Positions 34,276-42,864 are shown, numbered from the stretch's first letter. The stretch is 64,000 bases of DNA from Streptomyces hyaluromycini (GCF_002217755.1 NZ_BCFL01000041.1:1-64000); one strand, 5' to 3'. Translations and numbers: made by a program. The notes: a model not told the origin generated them from the letters alone.

Positions 34276-35066
34276 CCTGAGACGCTTCCCTACCGGTGCG
34301 CTGACGACCGGAGCGTCGTTCGCCGCCGCTCTGCCCGTCACCGTCCCGCGTGCCTGGGCAGACGACCTACCGCGGCACGGTCCGCCGCTCTGACCCGCTG
34401 AACTCGCAAGACACCGGCTCTCCGCGACCCTCGCACTCTGTGGTTTCTTTCTCCGATGCCCCTCACCGGGGACTCAGCGCACGGCGTGGTCTGGGCCCGG
34501 CGTTCACGCCCGAGGCGATCGACACGAACATCGGGCTGTTCGCACGGCTCCAGGCAGAGTACGAGTTCGCCGCGCCGAGGATCCAGCGGGACATCGCCCA
34601 CGGTCCCGCCCCCCGCCACCGTCTCGACGCCCACCGTGGATCCGACGGCACGACCGGCGCCCCCGTCCTGGTCTTCGTCCACGGCGGCGGCCTCACCGGC
34701 GGCGACAAGAAGCTCGACGGCATGCCGTTCCACGACAACGTGGGCGGCTGGGCGGCCCGCAGCCTCCCAGTACATCGACGCCGCGGTGGCGTGGGTGCGC
34801 GAGAACATCGAGTCGTACGGCGGTGACCCCGCCGGGATCGTCGTCATGAGCCAGTCCGCGGGCGCGGCACACGTCGGGTCGTACCTCGCCGGGCACGGCG
34901 GCACCCGTACCGACGGGCGGCCGGGGCGGTCCTGTTGTCCGGCATCTTCGAGCCGGCGAGCGCCGAGCAGAACCCGCTGCTGTTCGCCGACTGCACCGAC
35001 ATGGACGACGCGGCCTTCCGGGAGATGCTGGCGAGGTTCGTCGGCAGCTTGGACCCGGCGAGCTGA
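34276..35066 (+). pseudogene. Secreted carboxylesterase-type hydrolase, multiply deleted
   Basis: Fragments of one alpha/beta hydrolase appear in order but in different frames. They are a signal-peptide-like start (RRFPTGALTTGASFAAALPV, 34277-34340), a middle part (TPEAIDTNIGLFARLQAEYE, 34508 on; VLVFVHGGGLTGGDKKLDG with the HGGG oxyanion motif, to about 34760), the nucleophile region (YIDAAVAWVRENIESYGGDP and VVMSQSAGAAH, 34769-34900) and a C-terminal piece (GIFEPASAEQNPLLFADCTD, to 35063). At least three frame changes and loss of connecting sequence make it non-functional. No intact start codon is obvious. Confidence 0.75.
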
Positions 35067-35084
35067 CCAGGCCTCCGGCGCCGT

Positions 35085-36422
35085 TCAGGAGTAGGCGTCC
35101 TCGACGGCGACTCGTCGCACCGTACGCAACGTCGACCGGAGACTGTCCGGATCGGTGGAGCCCAGGGCGAGGCGGATCGCCTGCGGTGTGTGGATCGAGG
35201 TGCTGAAGGGTTCGGCCGTGGTGACCGAGATGCGCTGACGCGCGAGGGCGGCGGTCAGGCGATCGGCGCGTGCGTCGTCGGGCAGCGGCAGCCACGTGAA
35301 GTAGGACGAGGGGTGGCCGACGAGGGGCAGGCCTGCCAGCTCTTGCCGGGCGAGCGCTTGGCGGGCCTCGGCGTCGTCTCGTTTGCGCGCTTCCAAGTGG
35401 TCCACCGTGCCGTCGTCGAGCCAGCGGCAGGCGATCGCGGTGGTGAGGGCCGGGGTGTTCCAGGTGGTCGCCCGGATCGCGCGTTCGAGCGACGGCACCG
35501 CGGACGGCGGGGCGACGACGAAGCCGACCCGGAGGCCGGTGGCGATGCTCTTGGACAGTCCCGAGACGTAGACGGTGATGTCCGGCGCGGTCGCGGCCAG
35601 CGGCGGTGGCGGATCCTCGACCAGGTAGGCGTAGGAGGCGTCTTCGATGATGAACGGACTGTGCTGTCGGGCGATCTCGATCAGGCGGGTCCGGCCGGTC
35701 GCCGGCATGACCCAGCCCAGCGGGTTGTGCAAGGTGGGCATGGTGTAGATCGCGCGCACGGGGCGGGTCGCGCACAGCTTCTCGAGGACATCGAGATTCG
35801 GGCCGTCGGCGGTTGCGGGTATGGGCTCCAGGTCGAGATGGAAGGCGTGCGCGAGCACCTTGAAACCCGGGTAGGTGAGTGCGTCGACCGCGACGACGTC
35901 GCCGGCGTTGAGCGCGGCCATGACGGTGACGGCCAGACCGTGCTGCGCGCCGTTGGCGATGAGGATCCGATCCGCGTCCGTGGTGATTCCCCGACGCCTC
36001 AGGTGCCGTGCGATCGAGGCTCTGTCCTGGGGGCGCCCCCTATGTGGCTGGTAGCGCAGCAGGGAGTCGATGTCACCGGAGGTGGCCACCTCGCGCAGAG
36101 CCTGCCGGAGGAGGTCGGCCTGCCCGGGCAGCGACGGATAGTTGAAGTTGAGGTCGACCGCATCCGTGGCGACGACCTGCTGATCGATGCCGTGGCCGGC
36201 GGGAACCGCGATGTCACGCACGAACGTACCGCGGCCCTGTTCCCGGCTCACCAGACCCATCGTCTCCAGCTCGGCGTACACCCGGGTCGCGGTCACCACG
36301 GCGATGCCCTCACGGGCGGCGAGCCCGCGGTGTGTCGGCAGCCGCACGCCCGCGGCGAGCCGCCCGGACCGGATGTCGGACGCGAGCGCGTCGACCAGCG
36401 TCTTGTACCGCGAGGCTGCCAT
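35085..36422 (-). CDS. MocR-type regulator (GntR HTH plus aminotransferase domain)
   Basis: This 445-residue MocR/PdxR-type protein has an N-terminal GntR winged helix (about 1-70, IRSGRLAAGVRLPTHRGLAA) and a class-I aminotransferase-like domain (about 100-440) with the PLP-lysine segment VYVSGLSKSIATGLRVGF and IIEDASYAYLV. Such proteins use PLP or an amino compound as a ligand to control neighbours. The ATG at 36422 follows TACAAT (36435-36430) by seven bases, so the mRNA is probably leaderless. It is divergent from the DJ-1/cynS operon, its likely target, with an operator in between. Confidence 0.9.
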   Translation of the reverse strand: MAASRYKTLVDALASDIRSGRLAAGVRLPTHRGLAAREGIAVVTATRVYAELETMGLVSREQGRGTFVRDIAVPAGHGIDQQVVATDAVDLNFNYPSLPGQADLLRQALREVATSGDIDSLLRYQPHRGRPQDRASIARHLRRRGITTDADRILIANGAQHGLAVTVMAALNAGDVVAVDALTYPGFKVLAHAFHLDLEPIPATADGPNLDVLEKLCATRPVRAIYTMPTLHNPLGWVMPATGRTRLIEIARQHSPFIIEDASYAYLVEDPPPPLAATAPDITVYVSGLSKSIATGLRVGFVVAPPSAVPSLERAIRATTWNTPALTTAIACRWLDDGTVDHLEARKRDDAEARQALARQELAGLPLVGHPSSYFTWLPLPDDARADRLTAALARQRISVTTAEPFSTSIHTPQAIRLALGSTDPDSLRSTLRTVRRVAVEDAYS

Positions 36423-36429
36423 GCACCGG

Positions 36430-36446
36430 ATTGTACGCATGACAAT
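36430..36446. promoter_or_regulatory. MocR operator candidate
   Basis: ATTGT-N7-ACAAT is an inverted repeat. Its left arm contains the -10 box of the MocR gene (autorepression), and its right arm ends three bases before the -35 box of the DJ-1/cynS promoter (activation). Confidence 0.55.
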
Positions 36447-36449
36447 TCT

Positions 36450-36479
36450 TTGACTGTCCTGTTCGCGGCTCCTTACCGT
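36450..36479 (+). promoter_or_regulatory. Promoter of the DJ-1/cynS operon
   Basis: TTGACT (36450-36455), an 18-bp spacer and TACCGT (36474-36479), 31 bp upstream of the GTG at 36511. Confidence 0.6.
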
Positions 36480-36510
36480 CAGGACCCACCCACCCGGAAG
36501 GACAGCCGCC

Positions 36511-37134
36511 GTGCACATCGCCATCCTCACCTTCGAGGGCTACAACGAGCTCGACTCCCTGATCGCCCTCGGTGTGCTCAACCGCATCAAGAGCGACGAC
36601 TGGCGCGTCACCATCGCCACCCCCAGCCCCAAGGTGACGTCGATGAACGGGGTGGTCATCGAGCAGATGTCCACTCTTGAGGAGGCGTGCGCCGCCGACG
36701 CCGTGATCGTCGGCAGTGGCATCGCCACCCGCGAGGTCGTCGAAGACCCGGCGATCATGAACATCCTGCGCAGCCTGGACCCCTCGCGCCAGCTCATCGC
36801 GGCACAGTGCTCCGGCGCGCTCGTGCTGGCCAGGCTCGGCCTGCTCGGCGACATCCCCGCCTGCACCGACCTGATCACCAAGCCCTGGGTCGTCGCCGCC
36901 GGCGTCGAGGTACTCGACCAGCCCTTCTACGCCAGGGACAACATCGCCACCGCCGGCGGCTGCCTGGCCTCGCACTACCTCGCCGCCTGGATCATCGCCC
37001 GCCTCGCGGGCAAGGAGGCCGCCGACGGTGCGCTGCACTATGTCGCCCCGGTGGGGGAGAAGGAGGAATACATGGAGCGCGCCTGGCGCAACATCACCCC
37101 GTACCTGCCCGCTCCCGCGCCGGCGCTCGTCTGA
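36511..37134 (+). CDS. DJ-1/PfpI-family protein
   Basis: This 207-residue DJ-1/PfpI protein has AILTFEGYNELDSLIALGVL at the start and AAQCSGALVLARLGLLGDIP, where the Cys sits in the nucleophile-elbow position; no DNA-binding domain follows. Characterised single-domain relatives include isonitrile hydratase, glyoxalase-type and chaperone proteins; ITKPWVVAAGVEVLDQPFYA does not let me decide. The GTG start has a GGAAGGACAG ribosome site. It is the first gene of an operon with cyanase, so a nitrogen-containing small substrate is plausible (inference). Confidence 0.85.
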   Translation: MHIAILTFEGYNELDSLIALGVLNRIKSDDWRVTIATPSPKVTSMNGVVIEQMSTLEEACAADAVIVGSGIATREVVEDPAIMNILRSLDPSRQLIAAQCSGALVLARLGLLGDIPACTDLITKPWVVAAGVEVLDQPFYARDNIATAGGCLASHYLAAWIIARLAGKEAADGALHYVAPVGEKEEYMERAWRNITPYLPAPAPALV

Positions 37135-37190
37135 ACACCGGCCGCGGCCCGAACACCTGCCGGCCCCTTGGACAGAGAGGTCTCACAGCG

Positions 37191-37709
37191 ATGAACGACG
37201 CGGGGAAAGACACGGCACACGGCGGCGCGCAACCGGCGCCGAGCGACCACCGACCGGGCATGACCCGCGACGAGGCAACGGCTGCGATCGTTTCCAGCAG
37301 ACTGGCCAAGGGGCTCACGTGGCAGCAGCTGGCTGACGCCATCGGCCGGCCGCTGGTGTGGACCACCGCGGCACTGCTCGGGCAGCACCCGCTCCCACCG
37401 GAGAGCGCACGTCAGGTCGCCGAACTGCTCGACCTGCCTGCGGAAGCCGTGCCGGTGCTCGCCGCCGTTCCGTATCGCGGCGGCCTTCCCACCGCGGTAC
37501 CGACCGATCCGACGATCTACCGCCTCTACGAGGCACTGCAGGTCTACGGCCCGGCCTTGAAAGAGCTGATCCACGAGCAGTTCGGCGACGGGATCATGAG
37601 CGCGATCAACTTCAAACTGGACATCGGGCGCGCGACCCACGACGGGGCCGAGCATGTCGTCATCACCTTCGACGGGAAGTTTCTGCCCTACAACTGGCCC
37701 AGTGACTGA
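37191..37709 (+). CDS. cynS: Cyanate hydratase (cyanase)
   Basis: This 172-residue cyanase converts cyanate and bicarbonate to CO2 and carbamate, which yields ammonia. It has an N-terminal lambda-repressor-like helical domain (AKGLTWQQLADAIGRP) and the C-terminal catalytic dimer domain: IYRLYEALQVYGPALKELIH gives the conserved Arg and Glu, GDGIMSAINF the conserved Ser, and the C-terminus ends FDGKFLPYNW as in the family. The extra 20-residue N-terminal tail is unusual but common in actinobacteria. It follows the DJ-1 gene by 56 bp with an AGAGAGG ribosome site. Confidence 0.94.
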   Translation: MNDAGKDTAHGGAQPAPSDHRPGMTRDEATAAIVSSRLAKGLTWQQLADAIGRPLVWTTAALLGQHPLPPESARQVAELLDLPAEAVPVLAAVPYRGGLPTAVPTDPTIYRLYEALQVYGPALKELIHEQFGDGIMSAINFKLDIGRATHDGAEHVVITFDGKFLPYNWPSD

Positions 37710-37733
37710 CCCTGTTCGAGTGGCGCACGATGT

Positions 37734-38525
37734 TCAGATCGCGGCGTGGGCGCCCCTGTCGCGCTGTGAGACGGCCAGGTAGCCGACGAATCCGACGATC
37801 GCGACCGTCCACGCCGCGGTGACCGGCGCCAGGCCGAGACCGAGGCCGCCGCGGGTGTGGCCGAGGGCCATCCAGTCGGCGAGTGAGGCGCCGAGAGGGC
37901 GGGTGATGACGTACGCGGTCCAGAAGGCGGTGACCGCGTTCAGGGCGCCGAAGCGGTGGGCCAGGGCGGGCACGCAGATGGCGGCCGCGAACAGGACGGC
38001 CGAGCCCAGGTAGCCGAGGCCGGCGGTGGCGGAGAGGTCGCCGGCGGCGGTGCCGAGGGCGAAGGTGGCGAGTACGGCCGCCCAGTAGAACGCTTCGCGG
38101 CGGCGGGTCTGGATGGTGTGGACGGAGAGGGTCCGCTCGCTGGCGTACCAGAGCATGAAGACCGCGGCCAGGACGATGAGGAAGGCCGGCGTCGACACCG
38201 TGTACGGCACGCCGAGGCCGACGTGCAGGACGTCCGCGGCCATGGTGCCGAACACGCTGACCATGACGACGGCGGTCCAGTAGGCCCAGGCGACATAGCG
38301 GCGCAGGGCGAACTGGACGGTCAGGGAAGCCGCCAGGGCGAGGCCGCCGAGCGCGACCGCCGGTACCGGGCCGAGCGTTCGGGCCAGGAGGTCCGATGCC
38401 GTCTCGCCCATGCCGGTGGTCAGAACCTTGATGATCCAGAAGTAGACGGTCACCTCCGGCACCTTGTTCGCCAACTGGCGTACGGGGGCGAGGGGTCGGT
38501 CGTCGAGGAGGTGCCTTGCGGTCAT
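37734..38525 (-). CDS. DUF347-repeat (COG4705) membrane protein, paralogue 1
   Basis: This 263-residue polytopic membrane protein has four internal repeats, each a pair of hydrophobic helices with a conserved aromatic-Trp and a later Gly-Thr/Glu...Asp: FWIIKVLTTGMGETASDLL, YWTAVVMVSVFGTMAADVL, FYWAAVLATFALGTAAGDL and FWTAYVITRPLGASLADWM. This fits DUF347, a repeat with two transmembrane segments and a conserved Trp. Function is unknown; membrane-embedded acidic residues would suit cation movement (inference). The ATG at 38525 lies seven bases after CATCGT, with a perfect GTTCAGG direct repeat at the -35 position, so it is probably an activated leaderless gene. Confidence 0.85.
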   Translation of the reverse strand: MTARHLLDDRPLAPVRQLANKVPEVTVYFWIIKVLTTGMGETASDLLARTLGPVPAVALGGLALAASLTVQFALRRYVAWAYWTAVVMVSVFGTMAADVLHVGLGVPYTVSTPAFLIVLAAVFMLWYASERTLSVHTIQTRRREAFYWAAVLATFALGTAAGDLSATAGLGYLGSAVLFAAAICVPALAHRFGALNAVTAFWTAYVITRPLGASLADWMALGHTRGGLGLGLAPVTAAWTVAIVGFVGYLAVSQRDRGAHAAI

Positions 38526-38548
38526 GATCCACACGATGGCACGCCGAG

Positions 38549-38566
38549 CCTGAACGCGACCTGAAC
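38549..38566 (-). promoter_or_regulatory. GTTCAGG direct repeat before DUF347 paralogue 1
   Basis: On the minus strand GTTCAGG at 38566-38560 and again at 38555-38549, 11 bp apart. Ten bases further CATCGT (38538-38533) forms the -10 box, and the ATG follows after seven bases. Confidence 0.7.
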
Positions 38567-38726
38567 GGCGAGACCGAGGGCGTAGTGGCGCGTAGCACCG
38601 CGGTACGACCCGACGGGTGTGGATCGGTCCCCGGTACCACCGAACCGGGGCGTTTCGGCTCCTAGCGTTGCCGGTGAGGCGTCGAGGGCGACAGACGGGC
38701 GCCGGTTCCGACAGGAAGAGACGCGC

Positions 38727-39338
38727 ATGATCGACGCACAGCGGCTGACCAAGAGGTACGGCGAGAAGACGGCTGTTGACGGGCTCGACTTCGCCGTGAA
38801 GCCGGGCACGGTGACCGGCTTTCTCGGGCCCAACGGCGCGGGTAAGTCGACGACCATGCGCATGATCGTCGGGCTCGACGCGCCGACGAGCGGGTCGGTG
38901 ACGGTCAACGGGCGGCCCTATGCCCGCCACGAGGCGCCGCTCCAGGAGGTCGGTGCCCTGCTGGAGGCGAAGTCGATCCACCCGGGCCGCTCGGCCTACA
39001 ACCACCTGCGGGCGCTCGCGCTGACCCACGGTATTCCGCGTCGCCGGGTGGACGAGGTGATCGAACTGGCCGGTCTCGGCAGCGTGGCGAAGAAGCGGGC
39101 CGGTGCGTTCTCTCTCGGTATGGGGCAGCGGCTGGGCATAGCGGCGGCGCTGCTGGGCGATCCGCAGACGGTGATGCTGGACGAGCCGGTCAACGGTCTG
39201 GACCCGGAGGGCGTCCTCTGGATCCGTAACCTGCTGAAGGCGCTCGCCGACGAGGGCCGGACCGTGTTCGTGTCCTCGCACCTGATGAGCGAGATGGCCG
39301 CGACGTCTGAGCTCTGCCTGACGGACCTGCTGCCCTGA
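38727..39338 (+). pseudogene. ABC transporter ATP-binding protein, C-terminally truncated
   Basis: This 203-residue frame is a normal DrrA/CcmA-type ATPase for about 185 residues: FLGPNGAGKSTTMRMIVGLD (Walker A), AFSLGMGQRLGIAAALLGDP (signature), TVMLDEPVNGLDPEG (Walker B) and VFVSSHLMSEM (H-loop). It then runs into unrelated codons (SELCLTDLLP) and stops, losing the C-terminal 100 or so residues. The junction near 39300 leads into fragments of a histidine kinase, so a deletion fused two genes. The permease partner is gone. It might still fold, but has no transport partner here. Confidence 0.75.
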
Positions 39339-39448
39339 AGCACGCCGGTGCCGGCACCCCGGTGACCCTGTCGGGGGTCGTCGGGGACGAACGGCTCGCC
39401 ATCCGGGTCCGCGACAACGGGCCCCGACCTGACACCTCAGGGAGGTAC
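39307..39448 (+). pseudogene. Histidine kinase remnant (NarL-type partner)
   Basis: A short stretch in another frame reads LKHAGAGTPVTLSG then DERLAIRVRDNGP, the N-box-to-G1 region of a NarL-type histidine kinase ATPase domain (VxDNG motif). Everything before and after is missing. It lies between the truncated ABC ATPase and the shortened response regulator. Confidence 0.65.
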
Positions 39449-39451
39449 CCG

Positions 39452-39745
39452 GTGACCACGGTGCTCGTCGACGACCAGCAGCTGCAGCGCTACGGCTTTC
39501 GGGTGTTGCTCGACTCCATGCCTGAGACGGAGGTGGTCGCCTCCCTCACCGAACGCGAGCGCGAGATCCTCGTGGCCATCGGCAAGGGCTGGACCAACAG
39601 CGAGGTCGCCGCCCGCTTCGTCGTGGCCGAGTCCACCGTGAAGACGCACGTCGGTCGTGTCCTGGCCAAGATCGGCGCCCGCGACCGCGTCCAGGCCGTG
39701 ATCTTCGCCTACGACCAGGGAATCGCCCGCCCCGGTGCCGGCTGA
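39452..39745 (+). pseudogene. LuxR/NarL-type response regulator with internal deletion
   Basis: The GTG at 39452 with a GGGAGG ribosome site begins TVLVDDQQLQRYGFRVLLDS, the first helix and strand of a receiver domain, but after about 30 residues it passes directly into the LuxR HTH (LTEREREILVAIGKGWTNSE and VAESTVKTHVGRVLAKIGAR). About 110 residues, including the phosphorylatable aspartate, are absent although the frame is kept. The 97-residue product would be a stand-alone HTH. It probably once paired with the kinase remnant upstream. Confidence 0.75.
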
Positions 39746-39872
39746 ACAGAAGGCGTCTCACACCGGCCGCCGCCGCCCGCCATGCCGGGCACCTCACGGC
39801 GGGGCGTCCTGCTGGACAACGCCCGGGTGCACGGGCGCGGAACGGGCATCGGCGGCACGTTGTGCGTGGTGC

Positions 39873-39907
39873 TGGGCCGCTCGGGTGGCAGTCACCTGAG
39901 CGGCCCA
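39873..39907 (-). terminator. Terminator of the ABC importer operon
   Basis: A 15-bp stem with one G-U-type mismatch (39873-39887 with 39893-39907; arm TGGGCCGCTCGGGTG) directly after the stop of the substrate-binding protein gene. Confidence 0.65.
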
Positions 39908-39921
39908 GCGTCCGGTGTTCG

Positions 39922-41016
39922 TCAGCCGGTCGGTCCTGCCGGGGTCGTGGTGGTCTTGAAGCCCTCGGTCTTGTTGGCCTGGAGGGCGAACTCGTTGGTG
40001 AACGTCTTGCTGAGATCCACCGATCCCTTCACGTTCCCGACCAGTTGCTCCGTCGCCAGGGAGGTCTTCGGACCGCCGGCCGGCATGATGCCGTCCGGGA
40101 GGAACTGGCCCTTGTCCTCGGTCAGGGCGGTGACGTAGTCGGCCTTGGTCACCAGCTGGTTCGACACGAACGACGCGGGCAGCTTGTTCGCGATGTCGGC
40201 CGCGCTGTGCGTGTTGATCCAGTGCATGGTGGCGACGAGCGCGTCGACGACCCTCTGCACCGTGTCCTTGTGCGAGTTCACCCAGTCGGTGCGGGCGAGC
40301 ACGCTGGCCGCAGGGTAGGCGCCGCCCATCGCCGCCGTGGCGCCCTGCGTGGTGGCCAGGTCGATCGCGGAGGTGCCGACACCCTTCTTCTGGATCGCGG
40401 CGACCGTCGGCTGCGTCGTCATCACGCAGTCGACCTTGCCGTTCTGCAGCGCGGCGATGGCCGTGGAGCCCGCGCCGACCCCGATCCGGTGGAACTGACC
40501 GGTCTTGACGCCCTTCTTGGCGGCCAGGAACTGGGTGAGCGTGTCGGTGCCCGATCCCAGGTCGGTGACGCCCAGGGTCTTGCCCTTGAAGTCGGCGCCC
40601 GAGGTGACGCCCGACTTCTTGGTGCACATCTCCCGTTCGCCCGGCGCGCCGGAGAGCTGGACGACGTCCTCCACCGCCTTGCCCTTGGCCTGGAACTCGA
40701 TCGTGTGGTTGTACCAGGCACCCGCCATGTCCACCTGCCCGGATGCCATGGCCTCCTCCGCTCCGACACCACCGTCCTGCTCGGTGCTGAGCTGTACGTC
40801 GACGCCGTACTTCTTGTAGAAGCCGAGGTTCTGGGCGAGCTGGTAGGGCAGGTAGATCTGCTTGTCTATGCCGCCCACCATGACCTTCACGGTCGGCGTG
40901 CCGCCGGAGCCGCTGCCGGCGGTGCTGCTGCTGGAGTTGCCGGAACAGGCGCTGGCAGCGCCGAGGGCGAGAACGGCGAGGACGGACGCGGCGACGGTGG
41001 CGGGTCGTCTGGACAT
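39922..41016 (-). CDS. ABC importer substrate-binding lipoprotein (SsuA/NMT1-like)
   Basis: This 364-residue extracytoplasmic binding protein has a lipoprotein signal (ASVLAVLALGAASACSG, with Cys near residue 24) and an NMT1/SsuA-type two-lobe domain: GGIDKQIYLPYQLAQNLGFY, EEAMASGQVDMAGAWYNHT and LGVTDLGSGTDTLTQFLAAK. It should deliver a small anionic or heterocyclic nutrient (sulfonate, nitrate, pyrimidine or carboxylate types occur in the family) to the permease encoded next to it. An ATG at 41028 would add four residues but lies too close to the AAAGGA site. It is the last gene of a three-gene operon. Confidence 0.88.
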   Translation of the reverse strand: MSRRPATVAASVLAVLALGAASACSGNSSSSTAGSGSGGTPTVKVMVGGIDKQIYLPYQLAQNLGFYKKYGVDVQLSTEQDGGVGAEEAMASGQVDMAGAWYNHTIEFQAKGKAVEDVVQLSGAPGEREMCTKKSGVTSGADFKGKTLGVTDLGSGTDTLTQFLAAKKGVKTGQFHRIGVGAGSTAIAALQNGKVDCVMTTQPTVAAIQKKGVGTSAIDLATTQGATAAMGGAYPAASVLARTDWVNSHKDTVQRVVDALVATMHWINTHSAADIANKLPASFVSNQLVTKADYVTALTEDKGQFLPDGIMPAGGPKTSLATEQLVGNVKGSVDLSKTFTNEFALQANKTEGFKTTTTPAGPTG

Positions 41017-41077
41017 GGCTGGCCACATTCCTTTTCTGAGGTGGAACAGGGAAGAGGGGGGGCGGGGAGGGGCTGGG

Positions 41078-41959
41078 TCAGAGGGCGTTCGACGCCTCGG
41101 ACGGGGCCGGCGGTCGCCAGGACAGCAGCCGGTGTTCGAGCTTGCCGATCACCCACTCGGCGCCGAGCACGATGACCGAGATGACGAGCATCGTCGCGAA
41201 CACGCCGTTGGGGTCGAAGTTGTTCTGCGCGGTCTTGATGACCAGGCCCAGGCCGCTCTGCGCGCCGAGCACCTCGCCGACCAGCGCGCCGACGATGGCG
41301 AAGCCGAAGGCGCTGTGCAGGCTCGCGATGATCCACGTCAGCGCGGAGGGCACGGTGACGTGCCGGATGATCTGCAGCTGGGAGGCGCCGAGCACCCTGG
41401 CGTTGGCGAGGATGTTGCGGTCGACCTCGCGCACGCCCTGGAAGGCGTTGAAGAAGACGATGAAGAACACCAGCACCGCGGCGAGCAGGATCTTCGGCAG
41501 CACACCGATGCCGAACGCGACGATGAAGATCGAGCCGAGGACGATCCGCGGGATCGCGTTGACCATCTTGATGTAGGGGCCGAGGACGTCGGCGAGGAAG
41601 CGGCTCTGGCCCAGCGCGATACCGAAGACCACTCCGGTGACGGCCCCGAGGGCGAAGCCGATGAGTGCCTCCTGGATCGTCGTCCAGATGTTCGCGTAGA
41701 AGGACCCGAACTCGGTGCCGTGCTGGAAGAGGTCGGCCAGCCGCTTGGCGATGCCGGACGGCTGCCCGAAGAAGAACGGGTCGACGATCCCCCAGGTGGT
41801 GAACGCCTGCCAGCCGCCGATGACGAGAACCGCGAGGCCGATGCGGCCCGCCCACACCAGGGCGACGCGGCGCCGGCGGGCGCGTTTGGCGGCCGCCCCG
41901 GGTGAGAGCTGTGCGCCGTCCTTGACGGGGACGGGGGAAACCGCGGACGTCGTGCTCAT
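41078..41959 (-). CDS. ABC importer permease (SsuC/TauC-like)
   Basis: This 293-residue inner-membrane permease has about six transmembrane helices and the EAA-type coupling loop (LANARVLGASQLQIIRHVTV). The first helix is at about residues 34-54; GALVGEVLGAQSGLGLVI is the family C-terminal motif. It forms the channel with the ATPase whose stop it overlaps by four bases (41956-41959). The positively charged N-terminal 30 residues are cytoplasmic. Confidence 0.9.
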   Translation of the reverse strand: MSTTSAVSPVPVKDGAQLSPGAAAKRARRRRVALVWAGRIGLAVLVIGGWQAFTTWGIVDPFFFGQPSGIAKRLADLFQHGTEFGSFYANIWTTIQEALIGFALGAVTGVVFGIALGQSRFLADVLGPYIKMVNAIPRIVLGSIFIVAFGIGVLPKILLAAVLVFFIVFFNAFQGVREVDRNILANARVLGASQLQIIRHVTVPSALTWIIASLHSAFGFAIVGALVGEVLGAQSGLGLVIKTAQNNFDPNGVFATMLVISVIVLGAEWVIGKLEHRLLSWRPPAPSEASNAL

Positions 41960-42816
41960 GCCGTACCTCCTGCGGTGCGTGCGTAGGCGCGCTCCACCTC
42001 CTCGCGCAGCGAGTCCCAGATCTGGTGCTGGAGTTCGATGAAGCGGGGCTGGAAGCGGATCTCCTGGACCGAGCCGCGCGGGCGGGGCAGGTCGATGTCG
42101 AAGACCGCCTTGACCGACCCCGGGCCGGACGTCATGACGACGACCCGGTCGGCGAGCGCCACGGCCTCGTCGAGGTCGTGGGTGATGAAGATGACCGAAG
42201 GCCGGATCTGCTCCCACAGACCGAGCAGTTCGGTCGACATGATCGCCTTGGTCTGCACGTCCAGGGCACCGAACGGCTCGTCCATGATCAGGATCCGGGG
42301 TTCGTTGATCAGTGCCGCGGCCATCGCCACGCGCTTGCGCATACCGCCGGAGAGCTGGTGCGGGTAGCGGTCCTCGAATCCCGACAGGCCGACCCGGCGC
42401 AGCCAGTCGCGCGCCGAGACCTGGGCCTGCTGCTTGGGTACCCCGCGGAAGACGGGGCCCATCAGGACGTTGCCGAGCACGGTCTTCCAGGGCAGCAGGG
42501 CGTCGGCCTGGAACATGAAGCTGACGCCGTCGGTGACGCCGTCGACCTCACGGCCGCCGACCTTGACCGAGCCCTCGCTGGGCCGGTCGAGCCCGGACAC
42601 CATGCTCAGCGTCGTCGACTTGCCGCAGCCGGTCGGGCCCACCACCGCGCAGAACTGGCCGGGCTCCACGGTGAACGAAACGTCCTGCAGCGCCGTGAAC
42701 ACCTCACCGGCAGGAGTCAGAAATCGTTTGGTGAGCCCGGAGATCTCGACTCGCGCGCTGTCCTGGCCGGCTCTCTCGGCGACCGGACTCACCGCGGCAT
42801 CGTTTCGCGAAGCCAT
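41956..42816 (-). CDS. ABC importer ATP-binding protein (SsuB/TauB-like)
   Basis: This 286-residue ATPase has CAVVGPTGCGKSTTLSMVSG (Walker A), MFQADALLPWKTVLGNVLMG (Q-loop), HQLSGGMRKRVAMAAALINE (signature) and ILIMDEPFGALDVQTK (Walker B), with the H-loop in FITHDLDEAVALAD. It is the first gene of the importer operon, divergent from a CitA-type sensor kinase with a 249-bp gap. That arrangement suggests the two-component system controls the importer. Confidence 0.92.
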   Translation of the reverse strand: MASRNDAAVSPVAERAGQDSARVEISGLTKRFLTPAGEVFTALQDVSFTVEPGQFCAVVGPTGCGKSTTLSMVSGLDRPSEGSVKVGGREVDGVTDGVSFMFQADALLPWKTVLGNVLMGPVFRGVPKQQAQVSARDWLRRVGLSGFEDRYPHQLSGGMRKRVAMAAALINEPRILIMDEPFGALDVQTKAIMSTELLGLWEQIRPSVIFITHDLDEAVALADRVVVMTSGPGSVKAVFDIDLPRPRGSVQEIRFQPRFIELQHQIWDSLREEVERAYARTAGGTA

Positions 42817-42836
42817 CTGAGGCCGTCTCCTTCCTA

Positions 42837-42864
42837 ACCTCGGGGGTCGAACCTCGGGGGTCGA
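42837..42864. repeat. 14-bp perfect tandem duplication
   Basis: ACCTCGGGGGTCGA occurs at 42837-42850 and 42851-42864 in the leader of the importer operon, 20-48 bp upstream of its start. Confidence 0.7.

Noticed and set aside
19065..37709. A biosynthetic gene cluster
   Set aside because: There are tailoring-like enzymes (NTF2-like, hydrolases, flavoprotein) but no synthase, NRPS, PKS, terpene cyclase or precursor peptide.
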